A DNA stretch of 64,000 nucleotides from Scheffersomyces stipitis CBS 6054 (taxonomy: Eukaryota > Ascomycota > Pichiomycetes > Serinales > Debaryomycetaceae). The number at the start of each line of letters is the position of its first letter. The stretch's first letter is position 1. The DNA is taken from the NCBI RefSeq assembly GCF_000209165.1, contig NC_009045.1, forward strand, positions 1,116,001 to 1,180,000. The letters are read 5' to 3'. Below the pieces are notes generated by a model. The model had not been told where the DNA came from. It worked only from the letters and a program-made list of their open reading frames with translations, and searched no databases. Made by a program: the position numbers and the translations under genes. Shown piece by piece: positions 29,095 to 38,504 of this stretch.

Positions 29095-32000
29095 ATGATT
29101 AGTGATCCCAGGGCGTCCAAGAGCCCAGGTGCCGATCCTGGCCAGGTGAATGAGCTTCTATCTGACCATCTCATGGACGACATCTCCACAATACTAGATA
29201 ATAACCACAATAGCCATAATAACCACACAGATCATAACAACGACCAGAGCAATAGCCAGAGCAATATCAGTAACGTCCAAGATAATAAAACAAAGAATCC
29301 TGATTTCAAACACATTGAAAACGAATTGGGACCACTAGACAAAAGCCACCCGGTAACCAAAATAGTTGTAGAAAACTACGATGAAGAAGTAAATGCAAAC
29401 AGAACTGTCAGCAATTCTCACCTGCCTGTTCCGGAAGTCGACAACGAGCGCAAGAAGCCATTACTGCTTTCGCAACAAGAACTCAGACGTAACTCTGCTC
29501 TCGTTCCTATTACTGGAGACGGTGCAGTTGCCAGCTCATCTGTAGGTCATGAATCATCGAAAATCTCAGCGTATGCACGTTTGGATTTTGACAACTTCAC
29601 TTTTTTCGTCCAGACATTGCAAGTAGTTCTTGGTAGAAAGAGCAACGACCAGCTACTTCAAGGAAGTCACCATGCTGTGGATGTGCATTTGTCTTCTAAA
29701 AAGGCAATTTCACGTAGACACGCAAAGATTTTCTACAATTTCGGAACTCAGAGATTCGAGATCCTGATTTTGGGACGAAACGGAGCGTTTGTAGATGACA
29801 CTTTTGTAGAAAAAGGCATAACAGTCCCGTTACAGGATGGAACAAAATTGCAGATAGGCGACATTCCGTTTCTGTTTGTTTTGCCATCTATAGAACCTAA
29901 TGAGGAAGATGAGGCAAATTCTACAAGGAACAAACAGTTCAACCCAACTGATGCCATCAATTTGAGATCCAACATTTACAACTCTTCCAAGTCTCCTACC
30001 CCTAAGAAATCACCAAAGAAGGATAAGATACGACAGGACATCGATGAAAAGATTCTAGAACCACCACCAGCTCCAAAATTGCCTGTTAAGTCAGAGGCTG
30101 CCGAAAAGACAAAAACACAGAGAGCAATGTCGATTGTTGAAGATCCCCATGGCGAAAAACACCAGTCTACAAGCAGAAGAAACTCTCTCTTGAAAATACG
30201 AAGATTGTCCAATGCTCGTAGGAAGTCTTTGGCAAGTTCCGCAAATGACGAAATCAACGATATCTTGAAAGAGTTGGGAGTAGCATCTATAGATGCGATC
30301 AACGAAGAAGAGTTAGATTCACAATTACAGGATCTTCTTGAAGAACATGAGAGAGACGATATAGGGATCGATAATAGAAGTATGCTCAAGTTTTCCCAAT
30401 ACTCTGAATCGGCAATAGAAGACGAGGAAGACGAAATCGACAAGTTGGTAAAGCAACACAACTTGGAGCAAGGCGTAGTCTTAGATGATGATTCTCAGAA
30501 CGAAGAAAACAGTACCCATGATATCGACATGGACCTCTCCGTTCTAGACCAGGAAATCGCTTCGTTAGCACCTTTGATAGATGCACACAATCAAGAATTG
30601 ATGAAGCAAAAGGAAGAGAAACGCAAAAAGCTTGAACAGGAAAAAAAGAAGAAGCTTCAGAAGATCGACCTCCAGAGAACTTCTCCACTTATGGGAAAGC
30701 CAACTGCTCCCAGAATGGGCAAACCTGCCTCAATACAACCTCCAGCTTCTAGAATATATGTCAATGGTGTAGGAAAGCTTCAGGATAGTTCTATACCAGC
30801 AAATACTCTTGCATCAGATCTTTCCACTCCTTTCGCTACAGCACTAGTGGGTCCACCGAGACCTCCACCTCCAGTATTGGAGGCCCCAATCGGTATTATA
30901 ACCGCCGAACCAGCTACTATCAGATCCCGTCCACCTCTTCGTGCTATCACAGTCAAACCAACAGCCAACTTAGCCAACTTCAGAGTTCCCAAAACAAATG
31001 ACGAGCCTTCCAAATTCCCTAAACAAAAGAGAAGAAGAGATGTCAGTAGGAAACCACCTAAAAAAGTATATACTATGGATGAAATTCCAGACCAGTTCAG
31101 ATCCAAACCAAATGTCTCTTATCCATTGATGATCATGACGGTTTTGAAGTCCGAGATTGCTAAGAACGGAATGACCATCAACGAAATAAACGAAGCAATC
31201 AAGGAATTCTATCCCTACTACAAGTACTGTCCTGACGGCTGGCAGTTTTCGATTTCTCACAACGTCAAATTGACCAAGACTTTCAGACGTTCGGTGAAAA
31301 AGGGATCTGAATGGGTATACACTGTGGATGAATTGTATATCAACGAAAGAGAAAAGGTAAGAAAGAAGCAACAAGAGTTAGCTGCTGCTAAGGCGAAGGC
31401 TGCTGCCATTAGAGCAGAGGAAATCAAAGAAAAACAACGTCTTGAGGCCCAAATGACAACACAAGCAGTGCCTACCAGACCTTACACTTCACCCTACGGA
31501 GTACCTATGGGTACTACACTTCATAGTGGTTCGTCATATTCTGCTCAACTTCCCTATAAGGCTGTAGGAGGAGTATCTGGTACCGCTAATGGCGACCAAA
31601 AACCAAAGACAATAGCGGAGCTTGCTAGTGAGATTAGAAGAGATGGAAACACTTCTAAAACTCCATTGTACTTCAAACCTCAGGCTGCAAGTCCGCTGGA
31701 TGGATTCAAGCGTACTGATGCCACTAGTTTCCCACCCAATACTACAATAAAAGAACAGTTAGCGGCCAACAGGTCTCCCTCCAACTCTCAAACATCTTCA
31801 GCTAATGCCACTGCCAGTCCAGCTCCAGCTCCAGCATCGCAGACCGGAGTACAGCAGAAACCTGGTATCGCTGGCATGAACCAGGAAACAAAGAAGTCGT
31901 TGGCTTACTTACAGAAGGAGTTGGTCAATTTGTACAAAGCTAGAAAGCTTTCGTACAATACAGCCACCACCACTGAGATTATAACCAAGGCTCTAGCTAC

Positions 32001-32889
32001 TACAATTGCTCAGGTTAATGTCATTGGTGCAAAAGCTGGTTATGGTGACAATGCCTTGAGTTTCTTGGTTGACAAAGCTCCGCAGCAAGTAAGTAAAATT
32101 TTGGATATTGCCTTGACCAAGTCCATAAAGGAAAAGCAAGGCATTCTCTCTTCTCGTCCATCAAGCAGAGCAGGCACCCCCGGCCCTTCAGCTATGCCTT
32201 CGCCTAGTAGAATAGAAAAGCCAGCCGTTCCAAGCACTCAGCCTGTTCAACAGCCACAACCAATTGCACATCCAACAGCTGTTAAAGTTGTCGTGCCACC
32301 TACGGTAGTGGATGCTACTAGAGATGTAAAGCCTACTGCTGCTATACCAATTGCAGAACCCAGACCACAGCCACCACAGGCTGTTCCTGTAGCCACACCA
32401 CCACCAATGGCAGTGACACCAACAGTACCAGTCACTACTACGGGACCAATAGCGGTAACAACACCACCAGTATCAGCAACATCTAAGATTGTAGAGGCGG
32501 CATCTGCTTCGAAACCTACAGCTGCTACCCCACAAGCATCCCCTATTGTTTCAGCTGCATTGCCAGGAGTGTCTCCATCTCCTGGACCAACTACAAGTCC
32601 ATACAAACCCACAGCTCTAGGATCGGGCCTTGCCAGGCCACCCAGCTACAAAACTGACTCACTTGGACGGCCTCCTAGTGCTTTATCGAGACCACAGAGC
32701 TTTGGAAAGCCAGGAAGTGGACTCTCGAGACCTCCTACTTTCTTGTCTAACAAGCCTGGATTGAGATCTACCTTTGGGTCTGAATCCAACTCTGGACCCC
32801 AGCATCTTGGAAATGGCAATAATAGCAAGAGAGAACACCCAGAAGACAAAGAGGACGAGAACGCGAAAAAGATTGCAAGAACCGAATGA
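29095..32889 (+). CDS. FHL1: Forkhead-associated/forkhead transcription factor Fhl1
   Basis: Fhl1 binds ribosomal-protein gene promoters and recruits the coactivator Ifh1 or corepressor Crf1 through its FHA domain. The 1264-residue protein has a disordered acidic N-terminus and an FHA domain (about 163-270, with LGRKS, SRRHAKIFYN and GRNGAFVDD). A charged linker with a Lys/Glu coiled coil follows (about 500-525), then a forkhead domain (about 670-755, KPNVSYPLMIM, GWQFSISHNVKLTKTF, GSEWVYTVDE). The tail is a very long Pro/Ala/Ser/Thr-rich region. Codon 224 in the FHA domain is CTG at a position that is Ser in S. cerevisiae Fhl1 as I recall it, supporting the CUG-Ser code. It starts at the first ATG (29095). 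RPL11, a likely target class, lies 2 kb downstream of the neighbouring PRE2. Confidence 0.95.
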   Translation: MISDPRASKSPGADPGQVNELLSDHLMDDISTILDNNHNSHNNHTDHNNDQSNSQSNISNVQDNKTKNPDFKHIENELGPLDKSHPVTKIVVENYDEEVNANRTVSNSHLPVPEVDNERKKPLLLSQQELRRNSALVPITGDGAVASSSVGHESSKISAYARLDFDNFTFFVQTLQVVLGRKSNDQLLQGSHHAVDVHLSSKKAISRRHAKIFYNFGTQRFEILILGRNGAFVDDTFVEKGITVPLQDGTKLQIGDIPFLFVLPSIEPNEEDEANSTRNKQFNPTDAINLRSNIYNSSKSPTPKKSPKKDKIRQDIDEKILEPPPAPKLPVKSEAAEKTKTQRAMSIVEDPHGEKHQSTSRRNSLLKIRRLSNARRKSLASSANDEINDILKELGVASIDAINEEELDSQLQDLLEEHERDDIGIDNRSMLKFSQYSESAIEDEEDEIDKLVKQHNLEQGVVLDDDSQNEENSTHDIDMDLSVLDQEIASLAPLIDAHNQELMKQKEEKRKKLEQEKKKKLQKIDLQRTSPLMGKPTAPRMGKPASIQPPASRIYVNGVGKLQDSSIPANTLASDLSTPFATALVGPPRPPPPVLEAPIGIITAEPATIRSRPPLRAITVKPTANLANFRVPKTNDEPSKFPKQKRRRDVSRKPPKKVYTMDEIPDQFRSKPNVSYPLMIMTVLKSEIAKNGMTINEINEAIKEFYPYYKYCPDGWQFSISHNVKLTKTFRRSVKKGSEWVYTVDELYINEREKVRKKQQELAAAKAKAAAIRAEEIKEKQRLEAQMTTQAVPTRPYTSPYGVPMGTTLHSGSSYSAQLPYKAVGGVSGTANGDQKPKTIAELASEIRRDGNTSKTPLYFKPQAASPLDGFKRTDATSFPPNTTIKEQLAANRSPSNSQTSSANATASPAPAPASQTGVQQKPGIAGMNQETKKSLAYLQKELVNLYKARKLSYNTATTTEIITKALATTIAQVNVIGAKAGYGDNALSFLVDKAPQQVSKILDIALTKSIKEKQGILSSRPSSRAGTPGPSAMPSPSRIEKPAVPSTQPVQQPQPIAHPTAVKVVVPPTVVDATRDVKPTAAIPIAEPRPQPPQAVPVATPPPMAVTPTVPVTTTGPIAVTTPPVSATSKIVEAASASKPTAATPQASPIVSAALPGVSPSPGPTTSPYKPTALGSGLARPPSYKTDSLGRPPSALSRPQSFGKPGSGLSRPPTFLSNKPGLRSTFGSESNSGPQHLGNGNNSKREHPEDKEDENAKKIARTE

Positions 32890-33546
32890 AGCTAAACATG
32901 TACTATAGAAAGAGTGACTGTGGTATGTACCACTAACATATAGAATCTCTGTATAATTAATGTAAATTATTGTTAATACATCGACGAACTATACTATGCT
33001 ACAATATTATGTTCTATAGAACCCAATGGGTGGGAGCGCCATTATTTGCTATTCTCGTTATGGATCAGCTTGTACAATCGGACGACCATATCCCCATGTG
33101 CCAGTTTATTTCTTCTAGTGTTTTTATCACTTAGTGGAGAGTATATATTTTGCAATTCGGTTCGCGCACTATTGTTTCGCACACGCCAACGCAACTTGGA
33201 GTATCGGTAGATTAATGGTGGCGATCAAGTTATAAGATTACTTGTTCTATTGATATAGGCAAAACAGTACGAAATTGTCAAATTGATCCCCCAATTGCAG
33301 TGTATAACACGTTGAGAAGTTTCACTAGACGATTGCAAGAAAAAAAACACAGAATAAAAAGCTCTCCAAAGTAAAAAATATAATCTTTACAAATAGATAC
33401 ATAGAAGCTCTTCCTAAAGAATTCAGAATCTACAAAGTCTATTGAATTGCATACTATCCAATTTTGATATCAACGATATAACAATATCAATTTCACATCA
33501 GAGCCAGACTGATTTATCATCACCATATCAATAACATTATATCACA
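32890..33546. other. FHL1 3' region and PRE2 promoter
   Basis: This 657-base AT-rich spacer lies between two plus-strand genes, with a run of A near 33342 upstream of PRE2. I looked for a proteasome element (GGTGGCAAA, the Rpn4 site) and see no exact copy. No RNA gene is visible. Confidence 0.5.
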
Positions 33547-34395
33547 ATGAACAGTATTGCCCAGAGATTCTCCCATTCCAGCACTAGCAATGTTTTGAAC
33601 GAAATCAACCAGGCACAGACTGAATTCGCCGGAACTCCTCAGTTGGAATTGGCTCCTACAATCCAATTGCCACCTATCTCACAACCGACGGATTTCTTGA
33701 GAGCTCACACTGATGATGCATCGAATCCTGACTGTAAAATCAAGATTGCTCACGGTACCACAACTTTGGCCTTCAGATTCCAAGGTGGAATTATTGTAGC
33801 AGTAGACTCCAGAGCCACTCAGGGTAACTGGATTGCTTCGCAAACCGTCAACAAGGTTATCAGAATAAACCCATTCTTGTTGGGAACGATGGCTGGTGGT
33901 GCAGCCGACTGTCAGTACTGGGAAACCTGGTTGGGTACCCAATGTAGATTGCACGAGCTTCGAGAGAAGGAAAGAATCTCTGTAGCAGCTGCCTCGAAGA
34001 TCTTGGGTAACTTGGTCTACGAATACAAGGGAATGGGTCTTTCTATGGGAACTATGGTTTGTGGTTATACCAAGAAGGAAGGTCCCACCATCTACTATGT
34101 AGACTCTGACGGTAGCAGATTGAAGGGCGATTTGTTCTGTGTAGGTTCGGGTCAGACCTTTGCCTATGGTGTGTTGGACTCCGAGTACAAGTGGGACTTG
34201 ACTGTAGAAGAGGCGTTGTATTTGGGCAAGAGAAGTATCTTGGCTGCCACGCATAGAGATGCCTACTCTGGTGGTTCGGTCAATTTGTACCATGTGACTG
34301 AAAACGGGTGGATCTACCACGGAAACCACAATGTTGGTGACATTTTCTGGGACATCAAAGCCCAAGAAGGGTCGTTCAACAATGTAGAAGGTTAG
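33547..34395 (+). CDS. PRE2: 20S proteasome beta-5 subunit (chymotrypsin-like activity)
   Basis: Pre2 carries the chymotrypsin-like peptidase of the 20S proteasome, acting in nucleus and cytoplasm. The 282-residue precursor has a 70-residue propeptide, which is removed by self-cleavage between Gly70 and Thr71 in the motif AHGTTTLAF. Thr71 becomes the N-terminal nucleophile. Lys and Asp partners are visible in VAVDSRAT and NKVIRINPF. The segment [17 protein letters not shown] and the C-terminal [12 protein letters not shown] are typical of beta-5. The first ATG (33547) is used. S. cerevisiae Pre2 has a 75-residue propeptide, so the length agrees. Confidence 0.96.
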   Translation: MNSIAQRFSHSSTSNVLNEINQAQTEFAGTPQLELAPTIQLPPISQPTDFLRAHTDDASNPDCKIKIAHGTTTLAFRFQGGIIVAVDSRATQGNWIASQTVNKVIRINPFLLGTMAGGAADCQYWETWLGTQCRLHELREKERISVAAASKILGNLVYEYKGMGLSMGTMVCGYTKKEGPTIYYVDSDGSRLKGDLFCVGSGQTFAYGVLDSEYKWDLTVEEALYLGKRSILAATHRDAYSGGSVNLYHVTENGWIYHGNHNVGDIFWDIKAQEGSFNNVEG

Positions 34396-34830
34396 TGTAT
34401 AATATTAGAATAAGAATAAAGATTGAATACAGAAACAGAGAGCTCAATGTAAGAGATGCCAAAGCAGGATAGACAGAATTGTTGAACACTTTCGGAGTAA
34501 ACAGGAAGTATGGTTTTCGTTAAGAGCTGTGAGAGATGAAAGCCGCTGAAAGCTTAGTATGTACTTTCATAGTAAAGTGGCATTTGCACTGTTCAATCTT
34601 TCATATTCCGAAGTGAATATTTCCAGTGGTTAAGTCAGAGTGTAGACTCTCATAATTAAGAATATCATAGTTGAGAATGCCGAAGATTACCACAGTTGAC
34701 TTTTTGAATTCTTCATAGTTTTGGAAACCTCCAGCAGTCCACAGTTGTTACTCTCAGCTTTGATATTCATGGTTCGGTCCATAGTTAAGAGTGCTATAGT
34801 TAAGAGTCTAACTGCTAACACTTGGTCGCA

Positions 34831-34848
34831 CTAGGGCTGCAACCCTAG
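34831..34848. promoter_or_regulatory. Tbf1-like palindrome in the RPL11 promoter
   Basis: CTAGGGCTGCAACCCTAG is an inverted repeat of TAGGG arms, 13 bases before a CACGTG site and about 180 bases before the RPL11 ATG. In Candida albicans, Tbf1 with Cbf1 is reported to control ribosomal-protein genes through TAGGG-type palindromes. The match is by pattern only. Confidence 0.55.
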
Positions 34849-34860
34849 ATATGAGAATCA

Positions 34861-34866
34861 CACGTG
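34861..34866. promoter_or_regulatory. CACGTG (Cbf1-type) site in the RPL11 promoter
   Basis: This CACGTG core, in CACACGTGAT, directly follows the Tbf1-like palindrome. The pairing of the two sites is what suggests function. Confidence 0.5.
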
Positions 34867-35028
34867 ATGAATTTCTCACGTTTTGTGCACGACACAACAG
34901 CCCCATAGTTAGCGTCTTCGCTATGCGCACTGTAACTGAAAAATTTTTAGAACCACTATGATAAAATTGATTCTTGAATTTTTTTAGAAGAGCTTCTCCT
35001 TTAGTACATTAAGAAACAAACAGCCAAA

Positions 35029-36045
35029 ATGGTATGTTCAGGCGAAACAGATGATATGGAACCGGATAAGACTAATGGGGGATGAATAGAAGAGAGTTCA
35101 AAAGAACGAATGACTTTCCAGATGTAGAATATTGTCAAACGAAAAACCACAATCATCGGAAGACATTTAAAATTTGACAAGTTAATCAATAGCAAGATGA
35201 AAAAGATGACCAACATGTAAATTCGGTGTACTCACCAGGCTGATCCAGAGCCAAGGACAAGTTTTGAGATGTCCACAGCGTTGAAATTAAAAGTTTACGT
35301 TCGTTTGTTCAAAGACCATCGATTTTTACGTATTCTTCTTACGTTTGATTATTGAAAGAATCAAGTTATCAAACAAACCGTTGACAGCTGCAGTCCGAAT
35401 CGGCCATATAGGAATGAACTGAGGAATTACTTCAAAGGTGGAAGTTCATCTCTTCGTATCTCATCGGGTCTAATCATATCATATATCAATCTATTTGAAA
35501 CAACTCAGTACTAACTATTCTAGTCCGCTAAGTCTCAAAATGTTATGCGTGATTTGCATATCGAAAAGTTGGTCTTGAACATCTGTGTCGGTGAATCCGG
35601 TGACAGATTGACCAGAGCTTCCAAGGTCTTGGAACAATTGTCTGGTCAAACCCCAGTTCAATCCAAGGCTAGATACACCGTCAGAACCTTCGGTATCAGA
35701 AGAAACGAAAAGATCGCTGTCCACGTTACCATCAGAGGCCCAAAGGCTGAAGAAATCTTGGAAAGAGGTTTGAAGGTCAAGGAATACCAATTGAGAGCCA
35801 AGAACTTCTCTGCCACTGGTAACTTCGGTTTCGGTATTGACGAACACATTGACTTGGGTATCAAGTACGACCCAGGTATCGGTATCTACGGTATGGACTT
35901 CTACGTTGTCATGAACAGAGCTGGTGCCAGAATCGCCAGAAGAAAGAGAGCTAGAGGTGTTGTTGGTAACTCGCACAGAACCAACAAGGAAGACACCATC
36001 CAATGGTTCAAGCAAAGATACGATGCTGACGTTTTGGACAAGTAA
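35029..36045 (+). CDS. RPL11: 60S ribosomal protein L11 (uL5), spliced
   Basis: Rpl11 (uL5) is part of the central protuberance of the 60S subunit, where it contacts 5S rRNA and the P-site tRNA. The coding sequence is the ATG alone (35029-35031) joined to 35524-36045, giving 174 residues, the same length as S. cerevisiae Rpl11. The spliced N-terminus is [19 protein letters not shown]. Conserved blocks include [32 protein letters not shown] and [19 protein letters not shown]. Codon bias is extreme (TTG for nearly all Leu, AGA for Arg). Without splicing, an internal ATG at 35545 would wrongly remove the first eight residues. FHL1, a regulator of such genes, is encoded nearby. Confidence 0.97.
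35032..35523 (+). other. RPL11 spliceosomal intron (492 nt)
   Basis: It starts with GTATGT (35032-35037) immediately after the start codon, has TACTAAC at 35509-35515 and ends TTCTAG (35518-35523). The branch-point A is 9 bases from the intron end. It is by far the longest of the three introns found. I looked for snoRNA boxes: GATGA-like and CTGA motifs occur, but I could not pair them into a convincing C/D snoRNA. Confidence 0.94.
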
Positions 36046-36793
36046 GCTATTGTTGTAGATTAAAACCATAATACTTTTTAATATATCAACTGTAATAAAT
36101 CGGTGTAGAAAGTAGAAGTATAGACCAGTGTTGGAAAGGCAGTTGCAAAACTGATGCCATGGTGAAGATAGTGAGCCGGTAGTTAAAGTCAAGCAGCGAG
36201 AAGAATAGCCAGATAGATGTGCATATATACTTCGAGAGGTAAAAAGAATAGAGAGACAATAGCGAGACTAGATTTGGCTACTATGGAATTTAGCTACTAA
36301 ATAGAGTTTTTAAGAGGACCTGCGAGCATTTAGCTACTTTAATATCAGGAATAACTTTGAACAATAGTAAACAATATCAAGAAAAGTAACAGAGCCGTGC
36401 AATAAAAGGAACGAGGCACAGCAAGGATATACTCTACAATTCTAAGGGATGAAACAAAGAAGATGGAAGAAACAAAGAGGATGGTCTGATGGTGTAGGTA
36501 TTGTAGAAGCGGAAACAGAACGGAATGTCTATTTCTATATATGCAAAAGCAAGGAAGGTATATGGCATCTGGATCATACTTGCGATTGTCTCAGTCCAAT
36601 AGAAGCAACCAGATAACGCAAGGCACTGGCTTCGGAATACTAGAGAGAATAGCCGTCGAGTTTTGAAAGGATCTGGAAATAGATCTAATTACGATACCAC
36701 AGAGGCGACGATTCAGCAGCACGAAATAGAGCCACATGAAACAGGGCCGTAGAGTCTGGGGATCGGCAGGAGAAATTTAGTTCAGCGTGGGAT

Positions 36794-36828
36794 TAGGAGA
36801 GAGTGAAATTGTAGGAGAGAGTGAAATT
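36794..36828 (+). repeat. 18-base-period tandem repeat
   Basis: Two exact copies of TAGGAGAGAGTGAAATT (36794-36810 and 36812-36828) are separated by one base. It lies in intergenic DNA. Confidence 0.7.
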
Positions 36829-37820
36829 AGGGGAAGGGCCACGTAGTGAATGCCATAGCAAGCCTGTGATGTGCTGAGTGCTACAGAGAGATTGCTAGAA
36901 ATGTAGTTAGAGGGAGAGATGGGAAGCATGAGCCAGAAAGATAAGATCAGTGAAAGACACAGGGACTGGAGTGGATAGAATGGTACAAGAGCACGGTGCA
37001 AAATCTGGTGCTAGCGAGAGATCTACTGAGGAAGCGCCCTAGAGAGTCGGCAACTTCAGCAGAGCAAGTGCCGAAGCTTCAGTAAATGCCGTTACCTACC
37101 ACATGCTCCGTTCGAGCCAGTGGTTCGCCATGGTGCCGCACGGAACATCTGGGGGCAGAATCGAAACAACCACAAACTCCTACCACCGATTGACAGGTAC
37201 ATGGTAGGGTTTGGGCCGGTAACGGCTGCCGGAGGGAGCCTCAGATTCAAATGTAGAGGAGTATGCATAGGGAGCTGGAACCACACACACAATCCTGGTG
37301 GCATGGGGACGAAGCTGTGAATCTGAAACTGTCGACCCATGGCGGTGATGGTGGAAGAATGAATGCCAGGCTACAGTGAGAAAATACTTCAACTGGAAAA
37401 AGATGGAGCCGAACACCCACACGGAACAATTTGTCTGGGACAAGGCATTATGAGCAGCCAGTATGCAGTGTACGATAACAAAGAGAAGGGCAAGGCACCA
37501 CCAGTATAATGGGATTCTTTTATTCTATTATTACCGCGATCCTATTGTTAGGCTGAACTGTCATTCTGCAATAATCTTGTGGTTACAATCTAGTTTTATT
37601 TTGCAATGGAGCATATGACTGGCTTCATTCTTGTATCTGGTGGAAGTGCCTTTCTGTATATAGCGGTAACTTTATACCATATTCTCCCTGGACTAAGCTG
37701 TGTACAATAGCCAGGGAACAATAAACCGTACGGTACAGTAATCCAGTATACAATCCGTAGACAACATGCTCTATCTCCATAATCTCTACTGATCTGGCCG
37801 TTCGTCGTCGCTGGTGTCTC

Positions 37821-37845
37821 GCTCTCTGCTCTCTGCTCTCTGCTC
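37821..37845 (+). repeat. GCTCTCT heptamer microsatellite
   Basis: Three perfect head-to-tail copies of GCTCTCT are followed by a partial copy (GCTC). It lies in non-coding DNA. Confidence 0.7.
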
Positions 37846-38097
37846 GCTGAAGAGCTTCCCTCACAGGCTGCCTTGTGCCCCCACAATCATTTACGAGCTT
37901 CCTATGGCTCCTGCAGCCGCACGGCAGTAATCGTCGCAATGTGATTTTGGTAGCGAAATTACTGACAACTCTAAGGGCAAAAAACTCGTATCTCAGTGTG
38001 CGCGTACCGTTTCTCCAAATGCCTATTCCGGCCAATAATAATTGTACTAGCTTTTTATTTCTGTTTTACTGAGACTAAGTACTAAGAATTATAATAT

Positions 38098-38139
38098 TTA
38101 TTATTTCTGTATTTCTGTATTTCTTATATTTCTTATATA
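38098..38139 (+). repeat. TATTTCTG/TATTTCTT tandem repeat
   Basis: Four to five degenerate 8-9-base units of the type TATTTCTG, then TATTTCTT, lie in an AT-rich stretch about 370 bases upstream of the SPF27-like gene. A poly-T/A promoter function is possible. Confidence 0.55.
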
Positions 38140-38504
38140 AGGGCTCTTTATTGTCAGACTCATCCCGGTGGCATATGGAGCCAGTATTTGTTGCTCCTCT
38201 GTAAATATCTTACAGTTTTCCCCCAATAGTTTTCTTTCCTCAAGGCAGATTCTTGCAATATTGACAGTTCCGCATCTCAGGATCTGCCCTACCGTTGTCA
38301 GCAGTATCTACCACAGTCCTGTGAATCGCAGGGCCCAATTATTGCGTTTAGTGATAAGGAATTTACGTCTTCGGCAGCATTGAAATAGAGCAACCAATCA
38401 AGAACAACAACAGCATAGCATTGCATCATTAGCAGCGTCCACATCATTGCCTTCGGTAGCTTCTTTTAACAGCATTAGTCCCTGTCACACGACAGTCATT
38501 CCAC

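Larger units (their letters stand above)
34396..35028 (+). promoter_or_regulatory. RPL11 promoter region
   Basis: This region holds the PRE2 3' end and then a promoter with two striking elements: the palindrome at 34831-34848 and the CACGTG box at 34861-34866. It also contains four related copies of CATAGTTAAG (34651-34660, 34666-34675, 34780-34789, 34795-34804) and T-rich stretches near 34974-34985, just before the start codon. The palindrome/CACGTG pair resembles Candida ribosomal-protein promoters. Confidence 0.6.
36046..38504. other. 2.5 kb intergenic region between RPL11 and the SPF27-like gene
   Basis: No credible gene was found. A patch at about 37090-37440 gives overlapping ORFs on both strands, which reflects base composition rather than coding. 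Simple repeats lie at 36794-36828, 37821-37845 and 38098-38139. An unannotated non-coding RNA is possible but I cannot identify one. Confidence 0.5.

Noticed and set aside
35032..35523. C/D or H/ACA snoRNA inside the RPL11 intron
   Set aside because: Only partial C-like and D-like boxes were found, without proper spacing or a closing stem, so no call was made.
37092..37443. Several overlapping ORFs on both strands in the RPL11 downstream spacer
   Set aside because: Overlap in all frames indicates base composition. None has ATG, codon bias and a domain together.
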